This document shows, in pieces, positions 35,026-44,131 of a DNA stretch of 64,000 bases. The position numbers were made by a program, and so were the translations under genes. The notes beneath the pieces are model-generated. The model had not been told where the DNA came from. It saw only the letters and a list, made by a program, of their open reading frames with translations, and ran no database searches. Every line of letters begins with the position of its first letter. Within the stretch, counting starts at the first letter, position 1. Location of the stretch: positions 1 through 64,000 of the forward strand of contig URAD01000006.1 of assembly GCA_900545745.1 (NCBI GenBank), written 5' to 3'. The DNA is from an uncultured Collinsella sp. Lineage in GTDB: Bacteria; Actinomycetota; Coriobacteriia; Coriobacteriales; Coriobacteriaceae.

Positions 35026-35166
35026 GCTATTCCCGGCGGGGTCCGCGGATAAAGTTTCCTGCTCTACAGTCCTGCTCACGACGGAGGCCACATTAAGTGG
35101 CCTCCTGTTCGTGCGGAACTCGCGATAAACTTTATCCGCGGCCCCCGCCGGGAATAGCAAAAGGGC
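35018..35166 (+). repeat. long-hairpin element, family 1, copy A
   Basis: Arms 35018-35057 and 35127-35166 (40 bp) are inverted copies with one mismatch. The 69-nt apex 35058-35126 contains an inner 9-bp hairpin GGAGGCCAC/ATTAA/GTGGCCTCC. The apex matches the reverse complement of the apex of copy B with identical length and only compensated or isolated changes, while the arms of the two copies are unrelated beyond the AAGTTT at the inner end. No coding potential. Confidence 0.85.
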
Positions 35167-35293
35167 TGGTAGGTGTGGGTTGCGATTTTGTCAGACAGTC
35201 TATTCAGTTATCTGAATTCAGATCTTTAGATAATCGCATGTGCGCCATTGCCCCAGATAAAACTGACCAAAATAAACTTGTCCCTTTTTGTCA
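35167..35293. other. AT-richer spacer between the two family 1 elements
   Basis: Contains a 14-bp perfect palindrome ATCTGAATTCAGAT (35210-35223) and a weak hairpin CTGACCAAAA/TTTTTGTCAG (about 35262-35294). No gene recognised. Confidence 0.5.
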
Positions 35294-35434
35294 GGTCTGG
35301 TCTCAGCGGGCCCGGCACGGGCTAAGTTTATCGCGAGTTCCGCACGCAAAGGAAAGCACTTAATGTGCTTTCCGTCTTGCGCAGGACTGTAGAGCAGGAA
35401 ACTTAGCCCGTGCCGGGCCCGCTGAGACCAGACC
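35294..35434 (-). repeat. long-hairpin element, family 1, copy B (opposite orientation)
   Basis: Arms 35294-35329 and 35399-35434 are perfect 36-bp inverted copies. The 69-nt apex 35330-35398, read on the minus strand, matches copy A. Its inner stem is GGAAAGCAC/GTGCTTTCC in place of GGAGGCCAC/GTGGCCTCC: the bases differ but pairing is kept. Confidence 0.85.
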
Positions 35435-35622
35435 GGCGGGATAGACCAGTTCAGATGGGGCTTTGATGCATGGGTGGTCTGTTGTTGTGCAAATGGGTAT
35501 CATACTGAGGTTATTGCATCGACTCTGCGATGCATGTTTGTACGTTCCCGGCGGTCGGTTTGCCAGAAGCGCCCCGTCGGTTGTTCCAGACCCGTTTCGA
35601 AGAAAGGAAACCACACTAACCT
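35435..35622 (+). promoter_or_regulatory. rnj promoter region and leader
   Basis: TATCAT (35498-35503) is a candidate -10 without a clear -35. A leader hairpin TGCATCG/CGATGCA (35515-35534) follows, then unstructured sequence to the ribosome-binding site AAAGGAAA. Nothing else recognised. Confidence 0.4.
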
Positions 35623-37293
35623 ATGGCAGCTAAAAAATCATCTCCCTTGAAGATCATTCCGCTCGGCGGCCTTGACGGCATCGGCAAGAACATGACGGTC
35701 TTCGAATGCGGCGACGACATGGTGCTCGTTGACGCTGGCCTCATGTTCCCCGACGATTCCCAGCCCGGTATTGACCTGGTGCTTCCCGACTACACCTATG
35801 TTCTGGAGAACGAGGAGAAGCTCCGCGGTATCGTCGTCACCCACGGCCACGAGGACCACACCGGTTCGCTTCCGTATCTGCTGCAGGACCTCAACAACAA
35901 GGTGCCCATCTTCTCGAGCAAGCTGACGCTTGGCTTTATCGAAGGCAAGCTTTCTGAGTTCCGCATCCGCGCACCCAAGTTCCGCGAGGTTAAGGGCGGC
36001 AGCCATGTCAACCTCGGCGGCATCTCGCTCGACTTCTTCTCGATGACGCACTCCATCCCCGGCGCTCTGGGCGTGTTCATTCGCACCAATCAGGGCACCG
36101 TTATGCACACTGGCGACTTTAAGCTCGACCAGACGCCCATCGATGGTGTCACGCCCGACTATGCCGCTATCAGCCGCTTTGCCAAGCAGGGCATCGACCT
36201 GTTGCTGTCCGACTCCACCAATGCCACGGTTCCCGGCTTTACCAAGTCCGAGGCCGAGGTTGGTCCCAACCTACTGCATGCCATCAAGAACGCCCCGGGT
36301 CGCGTGTTCGTCGCTTCGTTCTCGAGCCATATCCATCGTTTGCAGCAGATCTGCGATGCCGCCCGCAAGTGCGGCCGTAAGGTCGTTGTGACCGGTCGCT
36401 CCATGCTCACCAACACCCGCGTCGCGCGCGAGCTGGGCTACCTCAACATCGACGATGCCGATATCATCGATGCCTTCGATATCGATAACCTGCCCGACGA
36501 CAAGATCGTCGTCATGTGCACCGGTTCGCAGGGCGAGCCGCTGTCGGCCCTGTCCCGCATGGCCAATGGCGAGCACAAGACGCTCTCTATCCACGAGGGC
36601 GATACCGTCATCCTCTCGGCAACTCCCGTTCCCGGCAACGAGAAAGCCGTTCAGCAGGTCGTCAACAGCTTGGCCAAGCTCGGCTGCGACGTGTGGGATA
36701 AGAACCGTGCTCTTGTCCACGTCTCGGGCCACGGCAGCCAGGAGGAGCTTAAGCTCCTGATGGCCATGGCCAAGCCCACGTACTTTATGCCGGTTCACGG
36801 TGAGGCCGTGCATCTGCGCGCCCATGCCCAGCTGGCCCGCAAGATGGGCATCAAGGATGATCACATCTTTATCCTCGATAACGGCGACACGCTCGAGATG
36901 CGCGGTGGTATCGTCAAGCGTGGTACGCCCGTCGAGTCCGGCGTCGTCTACGTCGACGGCCTGCGTATCGGCGATACCGACCCCATCGTCCTGCGCGATC
37001 GCCAGAAGCTCGCCAATGACGGTATGGTCACGGCCGTCGCCATCGTCTCGCTCAAGCACAAGAAGATTGAGGCCATCGAGTTCTCGGGCCGCGGCGTCTC
37101 GTTTGCCATCGACGACCAGTTCTCCGAGGATGCCTCCGCGTCTATTATGAAGACGATTGAGAAGGGCAAGTTCAGCTTTACGAGCAGCGGTTCCGATGCC
37201 ATTCGCAAGGCCGTGCGCGACTCGCTCTCTAACTTTATCTGGAGTCGTACGCGCACTCGTCCGATGATCATCCCGGTCGTCATGGAGGTTTAG
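35623..37293 (+). CDS. rnj: ribonuclease J
   Basis: 556 residues, metallo-beta-lactamase/beta-CASP endo- and 5'-exoribonuclease. Zinc motif HGHEDH (74-79), then SDSTNA and a beta-CASP segment (VASFSSHIHRLQQI), HVSGHGSQEE, and a C-terminal domain. It matures rRNA and degrades mRNA from the 5' end. Followed 1 bp later by ftsK, as in many actinobacteria. Confidence 0.96.
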   Translation: MAAKKSSPLKIIPLGGLDGIGKNMTVFECGDDMVLVDAGLMFPDDSQPGIDLVLPDYTYVLENEEKLRGIVVTHGHEDHTGSLPYLLQDLNNKVPIFSSKLTLGFIEGKLSEFRIRAPKFREVKGGSHVNLGGISLDFFSMTHSIPGALGVFIRTNQGTVMHTGDFKLDQTPIDGVTPDYAAISRFAKQGIDLLLSDSTNATVPGFTKSEAEVGPNLLHAIKNAPGRVFVASFSSHIHRLQQICDAARKCGRKVVVTGRSMLTNTRVARELGYLNIDDADIIDAFDIDNLPDDKIVVMCTGSQGEPLSALSRMANGEHKTLSIHEGDTVILSATPVPGNEKAVQQVVNSLAKLGCDVWDKNRALVHVSGHGSQEELKLLMAMAKPTYFMPVHGEAVHLRAHAQLARKMGIKDDHIFILDNGDTLEMRGGIVKRGTPVESGVVYVDGLRIGDTDPIVLRDRQKLANDGMVTAVAIVSLKHKKIEAIEFSGRGVSFAIDDQFSEDASASIMKTIEKGKFSFTSSGSDAIRKAVRDSLSNFIWSRTRTRPMIIPVVMEV

Positions 37294-37294
37294 T

Positions 37295-40075
37295 TTGGCG
37301 CGCGGATCTGCACAAAACGCCAAAGGCAATAAAGCCAACAACCAACCGGCATCTGCTAAGGGTGCCGGTTCCCATCTTCGTGCCAATAAGGGCCACGAGA
37401 CCGACTTCGACGATTTTGAGCCCCTGGTCGAGCCCTCGGCCAACCGCGATATCGCCGGCGTGGTCATCGCCGTTTTGGCGATTGCGTCCTTCATTGCCGT
37501 GATTTCGCCGGCGACTGCACCCGTTACGGCTGCGGTTGCCGGTTTCTACCACCTGGGCTTTGGTCTGGGCGCCTACGTGCTGCCGATCGTTATTTTGCTG
37601 TTTGCCGCCACGCTCTTTTTAGGCGAGGACTCGCCGCTCAACGTGCGCTCTGTTGCGGGCGGAGCCGTGGTCTTTATCGCCGTCGTCTCCATTCTTTCGC
37701 TGATGGTGCCGGGTACGAGTGTCTCGTGTGACCTTATGTTCACGCCGCAAAATTTGTCCGCCTCGGGTGGCTACATCGGTGCGTTTATTGCGAGTGCGCT
37801 GCAGAATGCCCTGGGTAAGCCTATCGCGATGGTAGTCCTGTTGGGCCTTGTCGTCGTGGGCTTGGTCATCATCGGCTTTTCGGTGGGTGGCGTGCTGCGC
37901 TCTGCTCGCGACCGTGCGGCCGATTTTGCCGAGCGCCGTCGTGCCGATGTCAACGCCAGCCCGTGGGGTGACGACGAAGCCCTGTCGGTGCCCGGCGTTG
38001 CCCGTCCGCACCTGAGCATTCTTCGTCAAAAGGGCTCCGATGCTGCCGTGACCACGGTCATGGGCAACGATGTGGACCCGGTTTTGGACGATGACGACGA
38101 GGACGAGAATCCGTTTGTCGACGTGTCCGAGTCGGTTGAGGTTGAGCGCGCTAAGACGACGCTGCTGCCGCGCCGCCATGCCAAGAAGGGCAAGGCTGCG
38201 CCTAAGCTCAATACAAGCGAGCCCGACCCGTCTTGGTCCGATAGCGAGATTGAGCTCACCGAGGGCGATGACGAGGACGACGAGGCTCCGATTGAGACCG
38301 CAAAGACAACTTTGCTGCCGCGTCGCCATGCAAAGCGCGACCAGGTAACCGGCCAGCTTTCGATGGAAGACGACCCCGATAAGATCGACGAGTTCGAACC
38401 GCCGTTTGCGGTGAATCCTGTTTCGGCAGCACCTCAGATTCCCGACTTCTTGAAGCATCCCAAGGTTGCCGATGCGCCTGCCTCGAGTGCCGTCGAATCG
38501 GCTGCGGCTAGCGATGGGGGAGCGGACGGTGGCGCCGCAGATAACGAGGGCGAAGAAGAGGACGGCCTCAAGCTTCCGCCGCTCGAAATCCTGCATGCCA
38601 ACCCGCAGTCGGCTTCCGCCGCGTCTTCGGACAAGGAGTTGGAGCAGACCGTTGAGTCACTGCAATCCACCTTGCTTGAGTTTGGCCGCAGTGCCCGCGT
38701 GGTCGGCTGGATCGCCGGCCCCACGGTGACGACCTTTAAGCTGCAACCTGGTGAGGGCGAGCGCGTGAGCAAGATTTCGAGCCTCGAGGACGATATCGCG
38801 CTTTCGCTCGCTGCCCAGTCGGTACGTATCTTTGCCCCGATCCCCGGCACCTCGCTCGTGGGCATCGAGATTCCCAACCGCAAGCGCCAGAACGTCAACC
38901 TGGGCGACGTGCTGCCCTATGTGAAGGGCGGTCCGCTCGAGCTCGCCATCGGCCGCGATGCCGAGGGCACGCCGGTTGTCGCCGACCTTGCCAAGATGCC
39001 CCACCTGTTGATTGCCGGTACGACCGGTTCTGGTAAGTCGGTGATGATCAACTCCATCATCACGACTCTGCTCATGCGTACTCTTCCCGAGGACGTTCGC
39101 CTGATCATGGTCGACCCCAAGCGCGTCGAGCTTGCGGGCTATAACGGACTGCCGCATCTCTATGTGCCCGTGGTGACCGAGCCCAAGCAGGCCGCGAGCG
39201 CTCTGCAATGGGCCGTGTCCGAGATGGAGCGTCGCCTGAAGGTCTTCGAGCGTCTCAACGTGCGTAAGATCTCGACCTACAACGAAAAGCAGGCCGCCGG
39301 CGAGTTTGAGCATTACGACAATCCGCCGCAAAAGATGCCCTACCTGGTCATCATCATTGACGAGCTCTCGGACCTGATGATGGTCGCCGGTAAGGATGTC
39401 GAGGCCTCGATCGTGCGTATTGCACAGCTGGGCCGTGCCGCCGGTATTCATCTTATCGTGGCCACGCAGCGTCCCAGCTCAAACGTGGTGACGGGCCTCA
39501 TCAAGGCCAACATCACCAATCGCATCGCCTTTAACGTCGCCACGGGCATCGACTCGCGCGTCATCATCGACCAGATGGGTGCCGAAAAGCTTACCGGTTT
39601 GGGCGACATGCTGTTCTCCAAGGTCGACTGGGGCAAGCCTCGCCGTATCCAGGGCTGCTTTGTCTCGGACGATGAAATCAATGAGATTGTCGAGTTCGTC
39701 AAGTCGCAGAGCGAGCCCGACTACCACGAGGAGATTCTGTCTGCCGTGGCGCCCGCTTCCATGTCCATGGCGGGTGGCGGCGGCATTGTCCGCACCGGAG
39801 TAGCCGAGCCGCAAGACGATGATCCGCTCATTTGGGAAGCCGCCCATATTGTGGTGGAATCGCAGCTTGGCTCCACATCTGGCCTGCAACGTCGTCTGAA
39901 GGTTGGCTACGCGCGTGCCGGGCGTATTATGGACATGCTGGAAGAAAAGGGTGTCGTCGGCCCGCCCGACGGTTCCAAGCCGCGCGAGGTCCTGTTGGAC
40001 GAGGAGGGGCTTGCCGCGCTGGAGTCTGTCGACGCCGAGATGGCACGTGAAGATCGTGAGTTTGGAGGATTCTGA
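37295..40075 (+). CDS. ftsK: DNA translocase FtsK/SpoIIIE
   Basis: 926 residues. Four N-terminal membrane helices (about 48-200), a low-complexity acidic linker (about 240-440), then the RecA-like motor with Walker A AGTTGSGKS and Walker B IIIDELSDL, and a C-terminal gamma winged-helix domain (LKVGYARAGRIMDMLEEKG) that reads KOPS-type sequences. It clears chromosome ends from the closing septum. The start is TTG at 37295 with GGAGG 6 nt upstream at the end of rnj; no ATG/GTG competes. The linker repeats TTLLPRRHAK twice. Confidence 0.95.
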   Translation: MARGSAQNAKGNKANNQPASAKGAGSHLRANKGHETDFDDFEPLVEPSANRDIAGVVIAVLAIASFIAVISPATAPVTAAVAGFYHLGFGLGAYVLPIVILLFAATLFLGEDSPLNVRSVAGGAVVFIAVVSILSLMVPGTSVSCDLMFTPQNLSASGGYIGAFIASALQNALGKPIAMVVLLGLVVVGLVIIGFSVGGVLRSARDRAADFAERRRADVNASPWGDDEALSVPGVARPHLSILRQKGSDAAVTTVMGNDVDPVLDDDDEDENPFVDVSESVEVERAKTTLLPRRHAKKGKAAPKLNTSEPDPSWSDSEIELTEGDDEDDEAPIETAKTTLLPRRHAKRDQVTGQLSMEDDPDKIDEFEPPFAVNPVSAAPQIPDFLKHPKVADAPASSAVESAAASDGGADGGAADNEGEEEDGLKLPPLEILHANPQSASAASSDKELEQTVESLQSTLLEFGRSARVVGWIAGPTVTTFKLQPGEGERVSKISSLEDDIALSLAAQSVRIFAPIPGTSLVGIEIPNRKRQNVNLGDVLPYVKGGPLELAIGRDAEGTPVVADLAKMPHLLIAGTTGSGKSVMINSIITTLLMRTLPEDVRLIMVDPKRVELAGYNGLPHLYVPVVTEPKQAASALQWAVSEMERRLKVFERLNVRKISTYNEKQAAGEFEHYDNPPQKMPYLVIIIDELSDLMMVAGKDVEASIVRIAQLGRAAGIHLIVATQRPSSNVVTGLIKANITNRIAFNVATGIDSRVIIDQMGAEKLTGLGDMLFSKVDWGKPRRIQGCFVSDDEINEIVEFVKSQSEPDYHEEILSAVAPASMSMAGGGGIVRTGVAEPQDDDPLIWEAAHIVVESQLGSTSGLQRRLKVGYARAGRIMDMLEEKGVVGPPDGSKPREVLLDEEGLAALESVDAEMAREDREFGGF

Positions 40076-41577
40076 TGGCTGCACGCTTTGGTGACATGCT
40101 GCTCGAGCAGCGTCGCCGAATGGGCCTTTCCATTCAGCAGGTCGCCAACACCATCAAAATCAGACCGCAGATCATCGAGTTTTTCGAGACCGGTAACTTT
40201 GCGTCGATGCCCCCGCGCGGCTATGCGCAGGGCATGATTTCGAGCTATGCACGCTTTTTGGGCCTCAATCCGCGCGAGGTCGTCAATGCCTACTTTGACG
40301 AGCTGATGGCATACGAGCGCGAGACGTCGCAGCAAGGCGGTCGTTTTCAGGATGCCGCCGGCTATGTCAATTCGCGTTCCTCGGTGGATAACGGGCGCTT
40401 CCTGATGGTTCAGGGCGGTCGCTCAACGCGTTATGGTCAGCGTCCGCAGCAGGCTGGCTATATTACCGAGACGGGGTCCAGTGAGGAAATCCGTTCTCAG
40501 CGCGATCGTTTCCGCAGGACGCCTACGCCCGACGATCGCGCGCTTCCCGCTGCCCGCGGTGTGGCGCGCGATCCCCGTGTCGGCTACGGCGATGGCGGCT
40601 ATTCCGATCGTGGCTACCGTGGTGTCTCTGCCGGTCGTGCTCGCGGCGGTTATGCAGACGCAGATACTACGCAGGTGACACCGCGTCTGCGCTCGCAGTC
40701 GCAACCGTCTGGCCAGCGCTCCTCCGCCCCGCGTTCGGGCCAGCGTAACTACCAGGGCCGTAGCGAGCTCGCACCTCGTTCGGGTCAGCGCAATATGCAG
40801 CGCCAGGGCGGTTATCGCGGTCGTCCCGACAACAATCGCGGACGTATGCCTCAGGGCAGTGGTCGTGACGGATCCAACCGTGGGCGCGGTGGCGTGCGTG
40901 CCCCTCAGAACAACGGACTCGATCCGCGTATCGTTTACGCCGGTATCGGTGCCGTTGCGCTGCTGCTCATCGTGCTCATTGTGGTTCTGTTGCGCGGCTG
41001 CGGCTCTTCGACTCCCGAATCGACGCCCGAGACCCCTGTGGCAACCAAGACGACGACCAAGAAGTCTTCCAAGAAGACCGAAACGGCCGATGAGGCTACG
41101 GACGAGTCGACTGATTCGGAAACCGCTAAGAAGACGACCAAGAAGGGCGAAAACGAGGTTACGAAGGTCAAAGTCTCTGTCGCCAAGGGCAAGACCGCGT
41201 GGATAGAAGTCAAGGTCGACGGTAAGTCGGTCTATGGCGCCCAGGCGACCGGCCCCTTTGAGCAGGAGTACACGCCCGAGTCTTCGATTGAAATCACTAC
41301 GTCCAAGCCTTCCGACGTCACGGTCACCAAGAACGGCGAAAAGGTCCGCTACGATACTAAGACATCGGGCGTGGCTCGTGTGACCATTACCGTTCCCAAG
41401 AAGGAGACCACCGACGCCAAGGACGGCGAGGGCTCCGACGGCACCGATGGCATCGAAAGCACCGACGGAACCGATGGTACCGACGGCACCGATGCCCAGT
41501 CCACGGACGGCACCGATACCGTCACCGACGGTCAAACGACGACCGATTCTGCCGATTATTCGTACGATAGCTACTAG
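40075..41577 (+). CDS. RodZ-like helix-turn-helix membrane protein with RG-rich linker
   Basis: 500 residues. N-terminal HTH_25/RodZ-type domain (about 1-75, LLEQRRRMGLSIQQVANTIKIR), a 200-residue Arg/Gly/Gln-rich disordered linker with repeated RSGQRN (about 220-240) and RG tracts, a single membrane helix (286-307), and an extracytoplasmic DUF4115-like beta domain, ending in TDG repeats (about 460-490). RodZ couples MreB to wall synthesis; here the role is inferred from architecture. The start overlaps the ftsK stop (TGATG). Confidence 0.8.
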   Translation: MAARFGDMLLEQRRRMGLSIQQVANTIKIRPQIIEFFETGNFASMPPRGYAQGMISSYARFLGLNPREVVNAYFDELMAYERETSQQGGRFQDAAGYVNSRSSVDNGRFLMVQGGRSTRYGQRPQQAGYITETGSSEEIRSQRDRFRRTPTPDDRALPAARGVARDPRVGYGDGGYSDRGYRGVSAGRARGGYADADTTQVTPRLRSQSQPSGQRSSAPRSGQRNYQGRSELAPRSGQRNMQRQGGYRGRPDNNRGRMPQGSGRDGSNRGRGGVRAPQNNGLDPRIVYAGIGAVALLLIVLIVVLLRGCGSSTPESTPETPVATKTTTKKSSKKTETADEATDESTDSETAKKTTKKGENEVTKVKVSVAKGKTAWIEVKVDGKSVYGAQATGPFEQEYTPESSIEITTSKPSDVTVTKNGEKVRYDTKTSGVARVTITVPKKETTDAKDGEGSDGTDGIESTDGTDGTDGTDAQSTDGTDTVTDGQTTTDSADYSYDSY

Positions 41578-41603
41578 ACTGCTCGCAAGCGAAAGGATGA
41601 ACC

Positions 41604-42101
41604 ATGGCTAAAGATTCCAGCTTTGATGTTGTGTCCGAGGTCAACATGCAGGAGGTCGACAACGCCTTCCAGCAGACTACGCGCGAAATCTCCCAGCGCT
41701 ATGACCTTAAGGATTCCGGCGCCACAATCGAGCTTTCGAAGGGCGACAAGCTCTTTACGATTAACGCTCCGGCCGACTTTGTCTCCAAGCAGATTATCGA
41801 CGTCCTGAGCTCTAAGCTCATCAAGCGCGGCATCGACCTCAAGGCCGTCTCTTGGGATGCTCCGCAGGCTGCCTCGGGCGGTACTGTTCGCGTGCTCGGC
41901 CATATCGTGGAGGGTATCGACCAGACGACCGCCAAGAAGATCAACAAGGACGTCAAGGACCAAAAACTCAAGGTTAAGGTAACCATCGAGGCCGATAAAC
42001 TGCGCGTTTCCTCGGCCTCTAAAGATGCGCTTCAGGCTGTTATCCAGTTCCTGCACGATCAGGACTACGGCCAGCCGCTTCAATTTACCAACTACCGTTA
42101 A
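41604..42101 (+). CDS. yajQ: YajQ family nucleotide-binding protein
   Basis: 165 residues, two ferredoxin-like folds. Starts DSSFDVVSEVNMQEVDNAF, the family signature. Some homologues bind cyclic di-GMP or act in phage or virulence control, but the role here is unknown. GAAAGGATG precedes the ATG at 41604. Confidence 0.92.
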   Translation: MAKDSSFDVVSEVNMQEVDNAFQQTTREISQRYDLKDSGATIELSKGDKLFTINAPADFVSKQIIDVLSSKLIKRGIDLKAVSWDAPQAASGGTVRVLGHIVEGIDQTTAKKINKDVKDQKLKVKVTIEADKLRVSSASKDALQAVIQFLHDQDYGQPLQFTNYR

Positions 42102-42127
42102 TTCATTCGAAAGGACCGCTCTCCAAC

Positions 42128-43477
42128 ATGGATACACCGTTGGGCTCCGTGCTCTACATCACCCTCGGGTGCGCTAAGAACGAGGTCGACACCGACCGCA
42201 TGCGTTCTCTTTTGACTGCTGCGGGCTACGAGGAGGCATTCGACCCGCAGGATGCCGATATCGCCATCGTCAATACATGCTCGTTCCTCGCCTCCGCAAC
42301 GTCCGAGAGCATCGAGACCACGCTCGAGCTCGCCAACGAGGTTCAGGACGGCGTTCGTTCTTGCCCCATCGTTATGTGCGGCTGTGTGCCGTCGCGCTAT
42401 GGCGACGACCTGCCTGACGAGCTGCCCGAGGTCGCTGCCTTTGTGAAGGCCGACGAGGAGGACGGCATCGTGGCGGTCATCGATGGCGTGCTGGGTGTCG
42501 AGCGTGAGACCGCGGCCTATATCCCTCAGGTCAAGCGTACCGTCGAGGGCGCCGTTGCTTACGTCAAGATTTCCGATGGCTGCAACCGCTTCTGCAGCTT
42601 CTGCATGATCCCCTATATTCGCGGTCGCTATCATTCGCGCAATGCCGAGAGCATTATCTCCGAGGTGCGCGACCTGGTTGCCGGCGGTGTGCGCGAGATC
42701 GTGCTGATCGGCCAGGACACGGGTATTTGGGGCATCGACTTTGCCGACGAGGACGTCGCCGAGGGCTCGCCGCGCAATCTGGCGCAGCTGCTGCGTGCCG
42801 TCGCCGAGGCCGTGCGCCCGCACAACGTCTGGGTCCGTGTGCTCTACTTGCAGCCCGAGGGCATGACTGACGAGCTCATTGAGACCATTCGTGATACGCC
42901 CGAGGTGCTGCCCTATATCGATATCCCCGTGCAGCACTGCGACGCGCGCATCCTCAAGGCCATGCGTCGCTCCGGTTCGCGCCAGGAGCTCGAGGATCTG
43001 TTCCGCGACCTTCGTGAGCGTATCCCCGGCATCGTGATCCGTTCCACGGCCATGGTCGGCTTCCCGACCGAGACCGACGACGAGTTCCGCGACCTTATCG
43101 ACTTTATGGACACCGTCGGCTTTGACTACACGAGCGTCTTTGCCTACTCGCGTGAGGAAGGTAGCCTGGCCGCCAAGATGGAGGGCCAGGTCGATGAGGA
43201 GGTCAAGCTTGAGCGCGCCCAGGAGGCCATGGATCTGGCCGAGTCGCTCGGTTTTGCCGCTACCGCCGCACATGTGGGCGAGCGCGCCCAGGTGATCGTC
43301 GACGGTATCGAAGAGACCGAGGATGGCGCCGAGCTGATCGGCCATGCCTGGTTCCAGGCGCCCGATTCCGATGGTGCGGTGCACTTGGACGCCAGCGAGG
43401 CGTCCGTGGGCGATATTCTGACTGTCGAGTTTACCGATAGCTTCTGCTATGAGCTTATCGGCCATGTTGTGGAGTAG
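42128..43477 (+). CDS. rimO: ribosomal protein S12 methylthiotransferase RimO
   Basis: 449 residues. UPF0004 domain (LGCAKNEVDTD with the RimO-type K, NTCSF, CGCVPSR), radical SAM CNRFCSFC, and a C-terminal TRAM domain. It methylthiolates Asp88/89 of S12. GAAAGGA lies upstream of 42128. rimO-pgsA-cinA-recA is the usual actinobacterial and firmicute order. Confidence 0.94.
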   Translation: MDTPLGSVLYITLGCAKNEVDTDRMRSLLTAAGYEEAFDPQDADIAIVNTCSFLASATSESIETTLELANEVQDGVRSCPIVMCGCVPSRYGDDLPDELPEVAAFVKADEEDGIVAVIDGVLGVERETAAYIPQVKRTVEGAVAYVKISDGCNRFCSFCMIPYIRGRYHSRNAESIISEVRDLVAGGVREIVLIGQDTGIWGIDFADEDVAEGSPRNLAQLLRAVAEAVRPHNVWVRVLYLQPEGMTDELIETIRDTPEVLPYIDIPVQHCDARILKAMRRSGSRQELEDLFRDLRERIPGIVIRSTAMVGFPTETDDEFRDLIDFMDTVGFDYTSVFAYSREEGSLAAKMEGQVDEEVKLERAQEAMDLAESLGFAATAAHVGERAQVIVDGIEETEDGAELIGHAWFQAPDSDGAVHLDASEASVGDILTVEFTDSFCYELIGHVVE

Positions 43478-43486
43478 GAGAGCATC

Positions 43487-44125
43487 GTGGCAAACGAGAG
43501 CAATAAGGAACTGACGAGTGTCTGGACGCCCGCCAACATCGTGACGTGCGTTCGCATCGTCTTTATCCCGGTGTTCATGATCGTCTCGGCGCTGTCTCAC
43601 ACGAGTGTTGCCGGTACGGATTGGAGCACCTTCGACGGCCCGCTCGCCGCCGCTGCCTTCATTCTGTATGTGATCCTGTCGTGCACCGATAAGGTCGACG
43701 GTTATCTGGCGCGCTCGCGCAACGAGATCACCGACTTCGGTAAGTTCTTGGACCCCATCGCCGACAAGCTACTGGTGTTCTCGGCCCTGCTGCTGTTCTT
43801 GGATTTTGGCGCGGTGACCGTGTGGTCCGTGTTCATTATCCTATTCCGTGAGCTGCTGGTGAGCGCCCTTCGCATGGTCGCGAGTGCGGCCGGTGTGGTC
43901 GTTGCGGCCGATAAGCTCGGCAAGTACAAAACGGCAACCACGATGGTCTCCATTTGCGGTTACCTGTGCGTTTTTGCTATGGCCGGTCTTCAGCTGGGGC
44001 CGGTGTCGCTGCTGCTCGGTGTCTATTCGGTGTCGCGCTTCCTGTACGTCATCGCCGTGATTTTGACCATTGTCTCGGGTGCCCAGTACTTCTGGAACTG
44101 CCGTAAGATCGTCTTTTCGGTCTAG
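43487..44125 (+). CDS. pgsA: CDP-diacylglycerol-glycerol-3-phosphate 3-phosphatidyltransferase
   Basis: 212 residues, polytopic membrane enzyme making phosphatidylglycerol phosphate. The CDP-alcohol phosphotransferase motif is present (DKVDGYLAR ... GKFLDPIADK), supplying the catalytic aspartates. GTG start with GGAG upstream (TAGGAGAGCATC). Confidence 0.93.
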   Translation: MANESNKELTSVWTPANIVTCVRIVFIPVFMIVSALSHTSVAGTDWSTFDGPLAAAAFILYVILSCTDKVDGYLARSRNEITDFGKFLDPIADKLLVFSALLLFLDFGAVTVWSVFIILFRELLVSALRMVASAAGVVVAADKLGKYKTATTMVSICGYLCVFAMAGLQLGPVSLLLGVYSVSRFLYVIAVILTIVSGAQYFWNCRKIVFSV

Positions 44126-44131
44126 GTCCTG

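Noticed and set aside
35097..35614. Small open frames in the pnp-rnj gap
   Set aside because: They read through palindromic repeats and have no plausible ribosome-binding sites or protein features.
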